Below are positions 33,952 through 42,288 of a stretch of DNA of 64,000 bases, one piece after another (position 1 is the first letter of the stretch; each line of letters begins with the position of its first letter). Position numbers and translations under genes: made by a program. The DNA is taken from positions 3,410,001 to 3,474,000 of the forward strand of contig NZ_CP079863.1 of assembly GCF_025263485.1 (NCBI RefSeq), in the 5' to 3' direction. The notes beneath the pieces are model-generated. The model worked only from the letters and a program-made list of their open reading frames with translations. It was not told the origin of the DNA and did not search any database. The DNA comes from Mycobacterium sp. SMC-2 (GTDB lineage Bacteria; Actinomycetota; Actinomycetes; Mycobacteriales; Mycobacteriaceae).

Positions 33952-34891
33952 CGGTGTCCAGGCGCTGCTGCGCGAGCTGGACGCCGGATTCCCGCCCGTC
34001 GAGACCATGACCGCCGCGCAGGCCCGCGCCGCCGTCGCCCGGCGGCGCCAGCCCGTCGACAACATCGACGACGTCCACCGCACTGAGGACCGTTCGATCC
34101 CGGGCCCCGCCGGCGCCATCCCCGCGCGGGTCTACCACCCGCACGGCGACACGCAGGACAACCGCGCCGCGATCGTGTTCTGCCATGGCGGCGGATTCGT
34201 GTTGTGCGACATCGAATCACACGACGGCTTCTGCCGCGCGCTGGCGCGCGGCGCCCAGGCCGTCGTCGTCTCGGTCGGCTACCGCCTCGCGCCCGAGCAC
34301 CCGGCGCCCGCGGCCGCGCTGGATGCATTCGCGGCGTTCTGCTGGGTGGTCGACCACGCTTCCCAGCTCGGCATCGACCCGGCGCGGACCGCCATCGCCG
34401 GCGACAGCGCCGGCGGCAATCTCGCCGCGGTCACCGCCCTGCTGTGCCGCGAACGGGCGGTCGCCAGCCCGGCCGCGCAGCTCCTGCTGTATCCGGTCAT
34501 CGATCCCTCTTTCGACACCGAGAGCTACCTGCGCTGCGCCACCGGCTACTTCCTCACCGCCGACGCCATGCGGTGGTACTGGCGCCAATACCTCGGCGGT
34601 GAAACGCTTTTGGAGCCGCCGCACGTGGTGGCGCCGGCGCGCGCGGATTCGCTCGCCGGCCTGCCACCCGCGGTGGTGGTCACTGCCGGCCTCGATCCCC
34701 TGCACAGCGAGGGGCGCGACTACGCGCGCCGATTGCGCGACGCGGGGGTTCTGGTGGTGCACCGCGACTTCCCGGATCTGTTCCACGGCTTCCTGACCGT
34801 CCCGTCGTTCCCGCCGGCCGCGTCCGCGCGCGACTTGATCTGTGCCGACCTGCGCGGCCTGCTGCAGCCCACCCTGTGCGAGTCGCAATGA
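33935..34891 (+). CDS. Alpha/beta hydrolase, HSL-type esterase
   Basis: This 318-residue esterase has HGGGFVLCD (oxyanion hole), GDSAGGN (nucleophile), Asp in TAGLDPLHSEG and His in FPDLFHGFL. YRLAPEHPAPAA is the standard HSL segment. ATG 33935 overlaps the DUF35 gene by 17 bases, and its stop overlaps the BVMO start as ATGA, so the three are translated together. Placing an esterase next to a Baeyer-Villiger enzyme is well known in ketone degradation, where it hydrolyses the ester or lactone formed. That is the inferred role here. Confidence 0.88.
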   Translation: MDNPFDGVQALLRELDAGFPPVETMTAAQARAAVARRRQPVDNIDDVHRTEDRSIPGPAGAIPARVYHPHGDTQDNRAAIVFCHGGGFVLCDIESHDGFCRALARGAQAVVVSVGYRLAPEHPAPAAALDAFAAFCWVVDHASQLGIDPARTAIAGDSAGGNLAAVTALLCRERAVASPAAQLLLYPVIDPSFDTESYLRCATGYFLTADAMRWYWRQYLGGETLLEPPHVVAPARADSLAGLPPAVVVTAGLDPLHSEGRDYARRLRDAGVLVVHRDFPDLFHGFLTVPSFPPAASARDLICADLRGLLQPTLCESQ

Positions 34892-36480
34892 CGCACGCCG
34901 ACGTGATCGTTATCGGCGCGGGGTTCGCCGGGCTCTACGCAGTGCACCGGGCCGCGTCGGCGGGCCTTTCGGTGGTCGGCCTCGAGGCGGCGCCCGACGT
35001 GGGCGGCACCTGGTACTGGAACCGGTACCCGGGCGCGCGGTGCGACGTCGAAAGTGTCGACTATTCCTACTCGTTCGACGACGAGCTGCAGCAGAGCTGG
35101 ACGTGGAGCGAACGCTTCGCCGCGCAGCCGGAGATCCTTGCCTACCTGTGCCACGTCGCGGACCGGTTCGACCTGCGCCGCCACTACCGATTCGGGGTCG
35201 ACGTGGTCGGGGCGGAATTCGAGGACGGCCGATGGCGGGTCCGCACCCGCGACGACCAGACCTACGCCGCGCAGTTCCTCATCTGCGCGACGGGCTGCCT
35301 GTCGGCGGTCAACCGCCCCGACATCCCCGGCATCGACGACTTCGCGGGTGAGGTGTACTTCACCGCCGCGTGGCCGCGCGAGGACCCCGACCTGCGTGGC
35401 AAGCGGGTGGGCCTGATCGGCACGGGATCGTCCGGCATCCAGACGGTTCCGATCGTCGCCGCGCAGGCCGATAACCTGGTGGTGTTCCAGCGATCCGCCA
35501 ACTACAGCATCCCGATGCCCAACCGCCCCTGGACACCCGAGGAGCAACGGAACATCCGGGAGCAGTATCCGGAACGGCGCCGCATGTCGGCCTACGCGGC
35601 GGCGGGCACACCGCACGGTACCTACCACAAGAAGGCGGTCGACAGCGAACCGCAGGAGCGCGAAGAAGCGTTGTGGCGGCGCTGGCGTGAGGGCGGCGTG
35701 CTGTTCGCCAAGACCTTCCCCGACCAGAACGCCGACCTCGCGGCCAACGACATCGCGCGGGAGTTCGCGGAGGAGCGCATCCGCGAGATCGTCGCCGACC
35801 CCGCCGTGGCCGCGGACCTCATACCCGTCGACCACCCGATCGGGGCCAAGCGGATCTGCACCGACGGCGGCTACTACGACGCGTTCAACCGCGACAACGT
35901 CGCGCTGGTGAACCTGCGCCGCGAGCCCATCGAGACGATCACCGCCGGCGGCGTGCGAACCAGCGCGGCGACCTATCCCTGCGATGTGCTGATCTTCGCC
36001 ACCGGCTTCGACGCGCTGACCGGCGCGCTGACCCGCATCGACCCGCGGGGGCCCGGGGGAGTGCGGCTCAGCGACATCTGGGCCGACGGCCCCCTCACCT
36101 TTCTCGGCCTGATGGTGCCCGGCCTGCCGAACATGTTCACCATCAGCGGGCCCGGCAGCCCGTCGGTGCTGGCCAACATGGTGCTGCACGCCGAAGTCCA
36201 GGTCGATTGGGTGATCGAGCTGGTGCTGACGGCCCGTCGCCTCGGGGTGACGGAGGTGGAACCACGCCGCGACGCCGCCGAGGCCTGGACGGACCATGTC
36301 GCCGAGGCCGCCGAACAGACGCTCTTTCCGAAGGCGGCCTCGTCGTGGTACCTGGGCGCCAATATCGAGGGCAAGAAACGGGTTTTCATGCCGTACGCCG
36401 GCGGGTTCGGCACCTATCGTCGCTACTGCGACGACGTGGCACGTCGGCACTACGCCGGGCTGGTGCTGACGACCCGATGA
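34888..36480 (+). CDS. Baeyer-Villiger-type flavin monooxygenase
   Basis: ATG 34888 gives 530 residues. It has two Rossmann motifs, GAGFAG (10-15, FAD) and GTGSSGIQ (~177-184, NADPH), plus [40 protein letters not shown] and FATGFDALTGAL. The type I BVMO fingerprint FxGxxxHxxxW is present at 152-162 but reads FAGEVYFTAAW, with Phe158 in place of the His. The rest strongly resembles cyclohexanone/steroid BVMOs and the broken paralogue at 7363-8968, which still has the His but has lost the Trp. Expected reaction: NADPH- and O2-dependent conversion of a ketone to an ester or lactone. Overlaps both neighbours by four bases. Confidence 0.88.
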   Translation: MTHADVIVIGAGFAGLYAVHRAASAGLSVVGLEAAPDVGGTWYWNRYPGARCDVESVDYSYSFDDELQQSWTWSERFAAQPEILAYLCHVADRFDLRRHYRFGVDVVGAEFEDGRWRVRTRDDQTYAAQFLICATGCLSAVNRPDIPGIDDFAGEVYFTAAWPREDPDLRGKRVGLIGTGSSGIQTVPIVAAQADNLVVFQRSANYSIPMPNRPWTPEEQRNIREQYPERRRMSAYAAAGTPHGTYHKKAVDSEPQEREEALWRRWREGGVLFAKTFPDQNADLAANDIAREFAEERIREIVADPAVAADLIPVDHPIGAKRICTDGGYYDAFNRDNVALVNLRREPIETITAGGVRTSAATYPCDVLIFATGFDALTGALTRIDPRGPGGVRLSDIWADGPLTFLGLMVPGLPNMFTISGPGSPSVLANMVLHAEVQVDWVIELVLTARRLGVTEVEPRRDAAEAWTDHVAEAAEQTLFPKAASSWYLGANIEGKKRVFMPYAGGFGTYRRYCDDVARRHYAGLVLTTR

Positions 36481-38072
36481 TCGAGACGGTCCAGCAGCTG
36501 CTGCGGCAACGCCGTCACGACGACAGGCCGGCGCTCGCCTCCGGGGAGCGGGTGTGGACCTGGCGGGAACACCTCGCGGAGGCCGAGGCGGAGGCCGCCG
36601 CGCTGATCGGCCTCGCCGACCCCAACCGCCCGCTGCATGTCGGCGCCCTGCTGCCCAACTCCCCGGCGATGCTGCGCGCCATGGCCGCGGCCGCGCTGGG
36701 CGGCTACGTGCTGTGCGGGATCAACACGACGCGGCGCGGGGCGGGGCTGCTGGCCGACGTCCGACGGTCCGACTGCCAGCTGCTGCTGGTCGATGCCGAA
36801 CACCGCGCCCTGCTGGATGGCTTGGACCTCAACGGGATTCAGGCGCTCGACGTGACCGGTCGGCGCTATGCCGAACTGGTGGCCGGCGCGCCGCCCCTGG
36901 TCGCGCACCGCGAAGTCACCGGCGGCGACACGCTGATGATGATCTTCACCTCCGGGACCAGTGGAGACCCGAAGGTCGTGCGGCTCGCCCACGCGATGGT
37001 GATCATGTGCGGCGCCAGCCTGGTGTTCCAGTACAACATCACCGCCGCCGACGTCTGCTACCTGTCGATGCCGCTCTTTCACTCCAACGGCGTCGCCGCC
37101 GGATGGGCGGTCGCCATCGGCGCCGGCGCCAGCATGGTCCCGGCGCGGTTCTCGCCGTCACGTTTCCTGGACGACGTGCGCCGCTACCGCGTGACGTACC
37201 TCAACTACGTGGGCAAGCCCCTCGCGTTGATCCTGTCCACCCCCGAGCGCCCCGACGATGCGGACAACACGCTGCGGGTGGCGTTCGGCAACGAGGCCAC
37301 CGACCGGGACATCGCGGAATTCGCACGGCGTTTCGGCTGCCGGGTGGTGGACAGCTTCGGTTCCAGCGAGTTCGCGGTGATCGTCGTGCGCGAGGACGGC
37401 ACCCCTCCGGGCTCCATCGGCAAACCGTATGCGGGCGTGAGCATCTACAACCCGACGACGCTGCAGGAGTGCGCCGTCGCGGAATTCGACGAACACGGGG
37501 CGCTGGCCAACTTCGACGACGCGGTCGGCGAGCTCGTCAACACCCAGGGCGCCGGCCCGTTCGTCGGCTACTACAACGACCCGGCCGCGACGGCCGAACG
37601 CGTGCGGCACGGGATGTACTGGTCCGGCGACCTGGCCTACCGCGATGCCGACGGCTGGATCTACCTGGCCGGCCGAACCGCCGACTGGATGCGGGTGGAC
37701 GGCGAGAACCTGGCGGCCGGGCCGATCGAGCGGATCCTGGAGCGGCTGCCCGAGGTCAGCCAGGTCGCGGTGTACGCGGTGCCCGACAAGCGGGTCGGCG
37801 ACCAGGTGATGGCCGCCCTGGTGTTGCGCGACGGGGCGCGGCTGGACCCCGACGGCTTCGCGGACTTCCTTGCCGTGCAACCCGATCTGTCGCCCAAGGC
37901 CTGGCCGCGGTATGTCCGGATCAACGCCGACCTGCCGGCGACCGCGACGAACAAGATCCTCAAGCGTGCCTTGAAGGCCGCGGGTGTCAGCGCGGAGGGC
38001 GGCGTGCTGTGGTCGCGCGCGGCGCGGGGCACCGCCTACGGCCCCGCGGTGGAAGACGCCGTCAGCGGCTGA
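36477..38072 (+). CDS. Acyl-CoA synthetase, FadD17-like
   Basis: ATG 36477 overlaps the BVMO stop (ATGA) and gives 531 residues. AMP-binding motifs: IFTSGTSGDPKVV, SMPLFHSNGVAAGWAV, YLNYVGKPLALIL, FGNEATDRD, GYYNDPAATAERV, SGDLAYRDADGWIYLAGR and DWMRVDGENLAAGPIE. These are nearly those of M. tuberculosis FadD17, whose gene lies beside fadE26-fadE27 and is linked to cholesterol side-chain degradation. It would activate a carboxylate, perhaps the acid freed by the esterase, to its CoA thioester for the fadE pair encoded at the operon start. It is the last gene of the operon. Confidence 0.88.
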   Translation: MIETVQQLLRQRRHDDRPALASGERVWTWREHLAEAEAEAAALIGLADPNRPLHVGALLPNSPAMLRAMAAAALGGYVLCGINTTRRGAGLLADVRRSDCQLLLVDAEHRALLDGLDLNGIQALDVTGRRYAELVAGAPPLVAHREVTGGDTLMMIFTSGTSGDPKVVRLAHAMVIMCGASLVFQYNITAADVCYLSMPLFHSNGVAAGWAVAIGAGASMVPARFSPSRFLDDVRRYRVTYLNYVGKPLALILSTPERPDDADNTLRVAFGNEATDRDIAEFARRFGCRVVDSFGSSEFAVIVVREDGTPPGSIGKPYAGVSIYNPTTLQECAVAEFDEHGALANFDDAVGELVNTQGAGPFVGYYNDPAATAERVRHGMYWSGDLAYRDADGWIYLAGRTADWMRVDGENLAAGPIERILERLPEVSQVAVYAVPDKRVGDQVMAALVLRDGARLDPDGFADFLAVQPDLSPKAWPRYVRINADLPATATNKILKRALKAAGVSAEGGVLWSRAARGTAYGPAVEDAVSG

Positions 38073-38240
38073 GAATCCGCTGAACAAATGTTTGGGTTCC
38101 CCCCGGGACGGGCACGTCACAGGTACGCGTGAAGTCGGTCGCACCCCAGTCCCACTGCCGGCCAGTGAACAGTCATGCGCACTTTTCGTATCCATTGATC
38201 GCCTGTCAAACACTGTATTACAAGGCAATTCAATACGTTT

Positions 38241-38269
38241 GTTTAAACTGAGTGTACATCTGTGTACTC
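38241..38269. promoter_or_regulatory. AT-rich promoter region with palindromes before the reductase/desaturase genes
   Basis: A perfect 8-base palindrome GTTTAAAC (38241-38248) is followed by the imperfect dyad GAGTGTACATCTGTGTACTC (38250-38269), 7 bases before ATG 38277. Arms GAGT/ACTC and ACA/TGT pair. The shape resembles TetR-type fatty-acid operators such as the DesT site of Pseudomonas. No Shine-Dalgarno sequence lies between it and the ATG, so a leaderless or very short transcript is possible. The surrounding 38180-38270 is much more AT-rich than the rest. Confidence 0.45.
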
Positions 38270-38276
38270 TGACGGC

Positions 38277-39374
38277 ATGGCTGAACGCGGCGCCCGGCCC
38301 GAGGTCCCACGGGGACGGCGGTTGTTGCTGCGGGCGGTGCGGCGCCTGTTCAGCCCGCTGAAGCCGGACGACTATCTCGAGATGATCAACCCGCTGTGGA
38401 CCACCAAAGAGCTGCGGGGGAAGGTCGAAAAGGTCGAGCCACAGGGCTCGGAAGCGGCGAGCGTGCTGATCCGGCCCGGATACGAATGGCCCGGTCACAA
38501 GCCAGGTCAATACGTGCGGCTGGGCGTGGTGGTCGACGGGGTGTATCACTGGCGGGCCTACTCGCTGACGTCGGATCCTGCGCCCGAGGACGGGCTGATC
38601 AGCGTCACACCCAAGCGGGTGGACGGCGGAGTCGTGTCGCCGTATCTGGTGCACAAGATCCAGCCGGGGGACCTGGTGCGGCTCGGCGAAATCGAGGGCG
38701 TCTTCACGCTGCCCGAGCCATTGCCGCCGAAGCTGCTGTTCATCAGCGCGGGCAGCGGTATCACGCCGATCATCAGCATGCTGCGCAGCCTGGATCATCG
38801 CGACGAGTTGCGCGACGCGGTGGTCATCCATTCCGCCCGCACCCGCGAACAGGTCATGTTCTTGTCCACCCTCGAAGACCTCGACCGTCGCCACGAGAAT
38901 GTGCGGCTGGAATTGCGCCTCACGTCGGAACGGGGCCGGCTCGAGCCGGGCGATCTGGACGAGGTGTGCCCGGACTGGCGTGAACGCGAGGCGTTCTGCT
39001 CGGGTCCGGGTGACATGCTCGACGCGCTGATCGGGCACTGGGAGGACAACGGCGATCGGGACCGCCTGCACTTCGAGCGATTCCAGCCAAAGATCGGCGG
39101 CGACGCCAACGCTGGAGAGGGCGGCACGGTGTGCTTCCTCGACAGCGACAAGACGGTCGAATGTGACGGCGGCACATCCATTTTGGAGACCGGGGAGAAG
39201 GCCGGCCTCAAGCTCGCCTACGGCTGCCGCATCGGCATCTGCTACACCTGCGTCGGGACGCTGAAGTCGGGCAAGCTGCGTGACCTGCGCTCGGGTGACG
39301 TGATCGAGCCGACCGGGCAGGACGTCCGAATCTGCATCAACACCGCCGAGGGTGACGTCGAACTCGAACTGTGA
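38277..39374 (+). CDS. Ferredoxin-NADPH reductase-type electron donor of the desaturase (Rv3230c-like)
   Basis: The 365-residue protein has an FAD-binding ferredoxin-reductase fold (GQYVRLGVVVDGVYHWRAYSL, with RAYSL binding FAD), an NADPH domain (LLFISAGSGITPIISML; AFCSGPGDMLDAL) and a C-terminal plant-type [2Fe-2S] domain with Cys in YGCRIGICYTC and later in VRICIN. M. tuberculosis Rv3230c has the same layout and gives electrons to the DesA3 stearoyl-CoA delta9-desaturase. The desaturase gene follows after 18 bases. The start ATG is directly behind the operator-like dyad. Confidence in the pairing is high because both genes match the known two-gene set. Confidence 0.92.
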   Translation: MAERGARPEVPRGRRLLLRAVRRLFSPLKPDDYLEMINPLWTTKELRGKVEKVEPQGSEAASVLIRPGYEWPGHKPGQYVRLGVVVDGVYHWRAYSLTSDPAPEDGLISVTPKRVDGGVVSPYLVHKIQPGDLVRLGEIEGVFTLPEPLPPKLLFISAGSGITPIISMLRSLDHRDELRDAVVIHSARTREQVMFLSTLEDLDRRHENVRLELRLTSERGRLEPGDLDEVCPDWREREAFCSGPGDMLDALIGHWEDNGDRDRLHFERFQPKIGGDANAGEGGTVCFLDSDKTVECDGGTSILETGEKAGLKLAYGCRIGICYTCVGTLKSGKLRDLRSGDVIEPTGQDVRICINTAEGDVELEL

Positions 39375-39392
39375 TCGAAAGGAGGGGGGTCG

Positions 39393-40799
39393 GTGACTGC
39401 TGTCGCGGCAAATCGCGTGGTAAGCCCACTCGCCCGCTTGGGGGAACAAGAACTGGAAAAGCTCGCGAAGGAATTCGACGCGATCCATGACGAGGTCTTC
39501 GCCGACCTCGGCGATCGCGACCGTCGCTACATCAAGACGGTCATCTCGGTGCAACGACAAATCGTGGTGGTCGGCCGGGTGCTGCTGCTGGCGTCCCGGT
39601 CGAAGACCGCGTGGGTCCTGGGCACGGCGTGCCTGGGGATGGCCAAGATCCTGGAGAACATGGAGATCGGCCACAACGTCATGCACGGGCAGTGGGATTG
39701 GATGAACGATCCCGACATCCATTCCTCGGTCTGGGACTGGGACACCGCGTCCACCGCCGAGGCATGGAAGCATTCGCACAACTACATCCACCACACGTTC
39801 ACCAACATCCTGGGCAAGGACAAGGATCTCGGCTACGAGATCATGCGGATCGACCCCAACCAGAAATGGGAGCCCCGCTTCCTGTTCCAACCGCTCTACA
39901 ACCTGCTGCTCACGATCCTGTTCGAGTGGGGCGTGGCCGTGCACGACATGGACATCGAGGCGATACGCAAACGCGAGAAGCCGTGGTCCGAGGTGCGCAA
40001 GGACCTGCGAGGCATCGGCGGGAAGGCGCGCGCGCAGATCATCAAGGACTACCTCGGGTGGCCGTTGATCAGCGCCGGCGCCTTCGGGCTGGCTCAACTC
40101 ACCACGCGCGGCAGGATCGGCCAGCCGGCCGAGTCGCGCCTGGGCAGAAGGCTCCGCAAGGTATCCAGCGGGGGCCGCGTCGGTGCGGCGGCCGCGTTGC
40201 TCGACAAGGTGTTACCCGGCGTGGAGAGCACCTACGTGCGCACCCTGGGCGCCGACGCGGTGGCCAACCTCATCCGCAACGTGTGGGCGCACGCCATCAT
40301 CTTCTGCGGCCATTTTCCCGACCAGACCTACACCTTCACCCCCGAAGAGGTGGAGAACGAAACCCGCGGCGGCTGGTACGTGCGCCAATTGGTGGGGGCC
40401 GCCAACATCGAGGGCGGCCCGCTGTTCCACGTCATCAGCGGCAACCTCGGTTATCAAGTGGAGCACCACCTTTACCCCGACATGCCCAGCAGTCGCTACT
40501 CGGAGATCGCGCCGAAGGTCAAGGACATCTGCGAGCGCTACGAGCTGCCGTACAACTCGGGCCGGTTCTCCAAACAGTGGTTGGCCGTGCACCGCAGCAT
40601 CTTTCGGCTGGCCTTGCCCGGCGGAAAGCCCCGGCCCAAGCCGGGGCCATACCGCAGCCAGGCCAGCCGGCCGGAGCCGCAACGGCCAAGCGAGGGCACC
40701 CGGTTCCGCGAACGCGTCCCGGCCGAACACCCGGCCGCGGGCCCCGAGCACGAGGCCACCGGCGTCGAGGTGCAGCCGCCGCCGCGGGGCAAGGACTGA
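39393..40799 (+). CDS. Membrane acyl-CoA delta9-desaturase, DesA3-like
   Basis: GTG 39393 lies after GGAGGGGGTCG and gives 468 residues. The three His boxes of membrane desaturases are present: GHNVMHGQWD (near 90), HSHNYIHHTFTN (near 128) and YQVEHHLYPDMPS (near 352), plus a further His in WAHAIIFCGHFPDQ. Several membrane helices are expected. The C-terminal 60 residues are proline- and charge-rich and longer than in many relatives. M. tuberculosis DesA3 makes oleoyl-CoA from stearoyl-CoA with electrons from the Rv3230c product. The same reaction is expected here. Confidence 0.92.
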   Translation: MTAVAANRVVSPLARLGEQELEKLAKEFDAIHDEVFADLGDRDRRYIKTVISVQRQIVVVGRVLLLASRSKTAWVLGTACLGMAKILENMEIGHNVMHGQWDWMNDPDIHSSVWDWDTASTAEAWKHSHNYIHHTFTNILGKDKDLGYEIMRIDPNQKWEPRFLFQPLYNLLLTILFEWGVAVHDMDIEAIRKREKPWSEVRKDLRGIGGKARAQIIKDYLGWPLISAGAFGLAQLTTRGRIGQPAESRLGRRLRKVSSGGRVGAAAALLDKVLPGVESTYVRTLGADAVANLIRNVWAHAIIFCGHFPDQTYTFTPEEVENETRGGWYVRQLVGAANIEGGPLFHVISGNLGYQVEHHLYPDMPSSRYSEIAPKVKDICERYELPYNSGRFSKQWLAVHRSIFRLALPGGKPRPKPGPYRSQASRPEPQRPSEGTRFRERVPAEHPAAGPEHEATGVEVQPPPRGKD

Positions 40800-40804
40800 C
40801 CCCT

Positions 40805-40870
40805 GCGCCGAGTGTGCGGCCTGCGTACGATTTCACGGCGAGTTTCGTACCTAGGGCACACGCTCGGCGC
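40805..40870. terminator. Nested hairpin after the desaturase gene
   Basis: Outer arms GCGCCGAG (40805-40812) and CTCGGCGC (40863-40870) pair perfectly and continue as TGTGC with GCACA. Inner arms GTACGA (40825-40830) and TCGTAC (40845-40850) form a second stem. It starts 5 bases after the desaturase stop, without a U-tract. Likely a factor-independent-like terminator of the mycobacterial type, or a dispersed palindromic element. Confidence 0.5.
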
Positions 40871-40920
40871 TGAACGCCGAATCTGAACCATTTTTGTCGA
40901 GCGGTCGTGGATGATCATCG

Positions 40921-42288
40921 ATGATGAACGGCGTCGACAGATCCGGCACCGAAGACACCGAGCCGACGGGCGATTCCGGTGGCTATGGGTTTCCGGCGCG
41001 GCTGTGGCGCCTGCTCGACGCGCACCCACCCCCAGGCGTCAGGCGCGCGCAGCGGTGGCGCAGCCCCTTGCGGGGGCCGTGGCTGACGTCCATGTTCGGC
41101 TCGGTGCTGCTGGTGACGCTGCCGATCGTCATCCTCACCGGCCTGCTGTCGTACATCGCCTACGGGCCGAGGTTCGGCCAGGCCATCCCCGGTGACGTCG
41201 GATGGCTGAAGCTGCCGACGTTCGATTGGCCCACTGACCCGGCGTGGCTGTATCGGCTGACCCAGGGACTGCACGTCGGGCTCGGCTTGGTCCTGATCCC
41301 GGTGGTGCTGGCCAAGCTGTGGTCGGTGATACCGCGGCTGTTCGCGTGGCCGCCGGTCCGATCCATAGCCCAACTGCTGGAACGGGTTTCGCTGCTGATG
41401 CTGGTCGGTGGCGTCCTGTTCGAAATCGTCACGGGCGTGCTGAACATCCAGTACGACTACATTTTCGGTTTCAGCTTCTACACCGCGCATTACTTCGGAG
41501 CCTGGGTGTTCATCGCCGGGTTCGTCGTGCATATCGCGATCAAGATCCCGACCATGTGGTCCGGCCTGCGCTCGATCTCACCGCGCGAGGTCCTGCGCAC
41601 CGGCCGCGCCGACACCAGGGCCGAACCGTGGGAGCCGGACGGCCTGGTCGCGGCGGACCCGCGGCCCGCGACGATGAGCCGCCGCGGCGCCCTGGCGCTG
41701 GTGGGCGGCGGCGCGCTGTTCATGGCGGCGATCACCGCGGGCCAGACACTGGGCGGCTCCACGCGGCCCGCCGCGCTGCTGCTGCCGCGGGGGCGCACCC
41801 GCGGGGACGGACCCAACGACTTCGAGGTCAACCGGACCGCGCTGGTCGCCGGTATCTCCGCCGAGAATGCCGGCGAGCGCTGGCGGATCGCCCTGAGCGG
41901 CGGCCCCCGGCCGGTGGTGCTGGACCGGGCCGCGCTGCTAGCCATGCCGCTGCACACCGCCGTGCTGCCGATCGCCTGCGTGGAAGGCTGGTCGACCACC
42001 CAGGCCTGGACCGGGGTGCGGCTGGCGGACCTGGCCAGGCTGGCCGGCGTGCCCGCGCCGGAGTCGGCGTACGTCTCGTCGTTGGAGCGCGGCGGCGCGT
42101 TCGGCCGCGCGACACTGCAGGGAACCCAGGTGCTGCACCCCGATGCGCTGCTGGCCTTGCGCGTCAACGGCGCCGACCTGTCCCCGGACCACGGCTTCCC
42201 GGCGCGCATCATCGTGCCGGCGCTGCCCGGCGTGCACAACACCAAGTGGGTCGGGTCCATCGCCTTCCGGGCGGGCGCAAATGGATAG
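40921..42288 (+). CDS. Cytochrome b-type membrane domain fused to sulfite-oxidase-like molybdopterin domain
   Basis: The 455-residue protein has four or five membrane helices in its first ~215 residues (MFGSVLLVTLPIVILTGLLSY; GLHVGLGLVLIPVVLAKLW; HYFGAWVFIAGFVVHIAIKIP) with His residues suited to b-heme binding. After a linker, SRRGALALVGGGALFMAA (around 250-268) looks like an internal twin-arginine signal and is followed by a molybdopterin-binding sulfite-oxidase fold. The single Cys of that fold is in LPIACVEGWSTTQAWTGV, which fits the molybdenum ligand. HNTKWVGSIAF is also typical. It would be a membrane oxidoreductase with an external catalytic domain that passes electrons through heme. 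The substrate is unknown. Confidence 0.82.
   Translation: MMNGVDRSGTEDTEPTGDSGGYGFPARLWRLLDAHPPPGVRRAQRWRSPLRGPWLTSMFGSVLLVTLPIVILTGLLSYIAYGPRFGQAIPGDVGWLKLPTFDWPTDPAWLYRLTQGLHVGLGLVLIPVVLAKLWSVIPRLFAWPPVRSIAQLLERVSLLMLVGGVLFEIVTGVLNIQYDYIFGFSFYTAHYFGAWVFIAGFVVHIAIKIPTMWSGLRSISPREVLRTGRADTRAEPWEPDGLVAADPRPATMSRRGALALVGGGALFMAAITAGQTLGGSTRPAALLLPRGRTRGDGPNDFEVNRTALVAGISAENAGERWRIALSGGPRPVVLDRAALLAMPLHTAVLPIACVEGWSTTQAWTGVRLADLARLAGVPAPESAYVSSLERGGAFGRATLQGTQVLHPDALLALRVNGADLSPDHGFPARIIVPALPGVHNTKWVGSIAFRAGANG

Noticed and set aside
37158..40097. A 979-codon open frame on the reverse strand, opposite the ligase, reductase and desaturase genes
   Set aside because: It is rich in Arg, His, Val and Gly with no domain, and lies fully antisense to three well-supported genes. 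High GC makes such shadow frames common.
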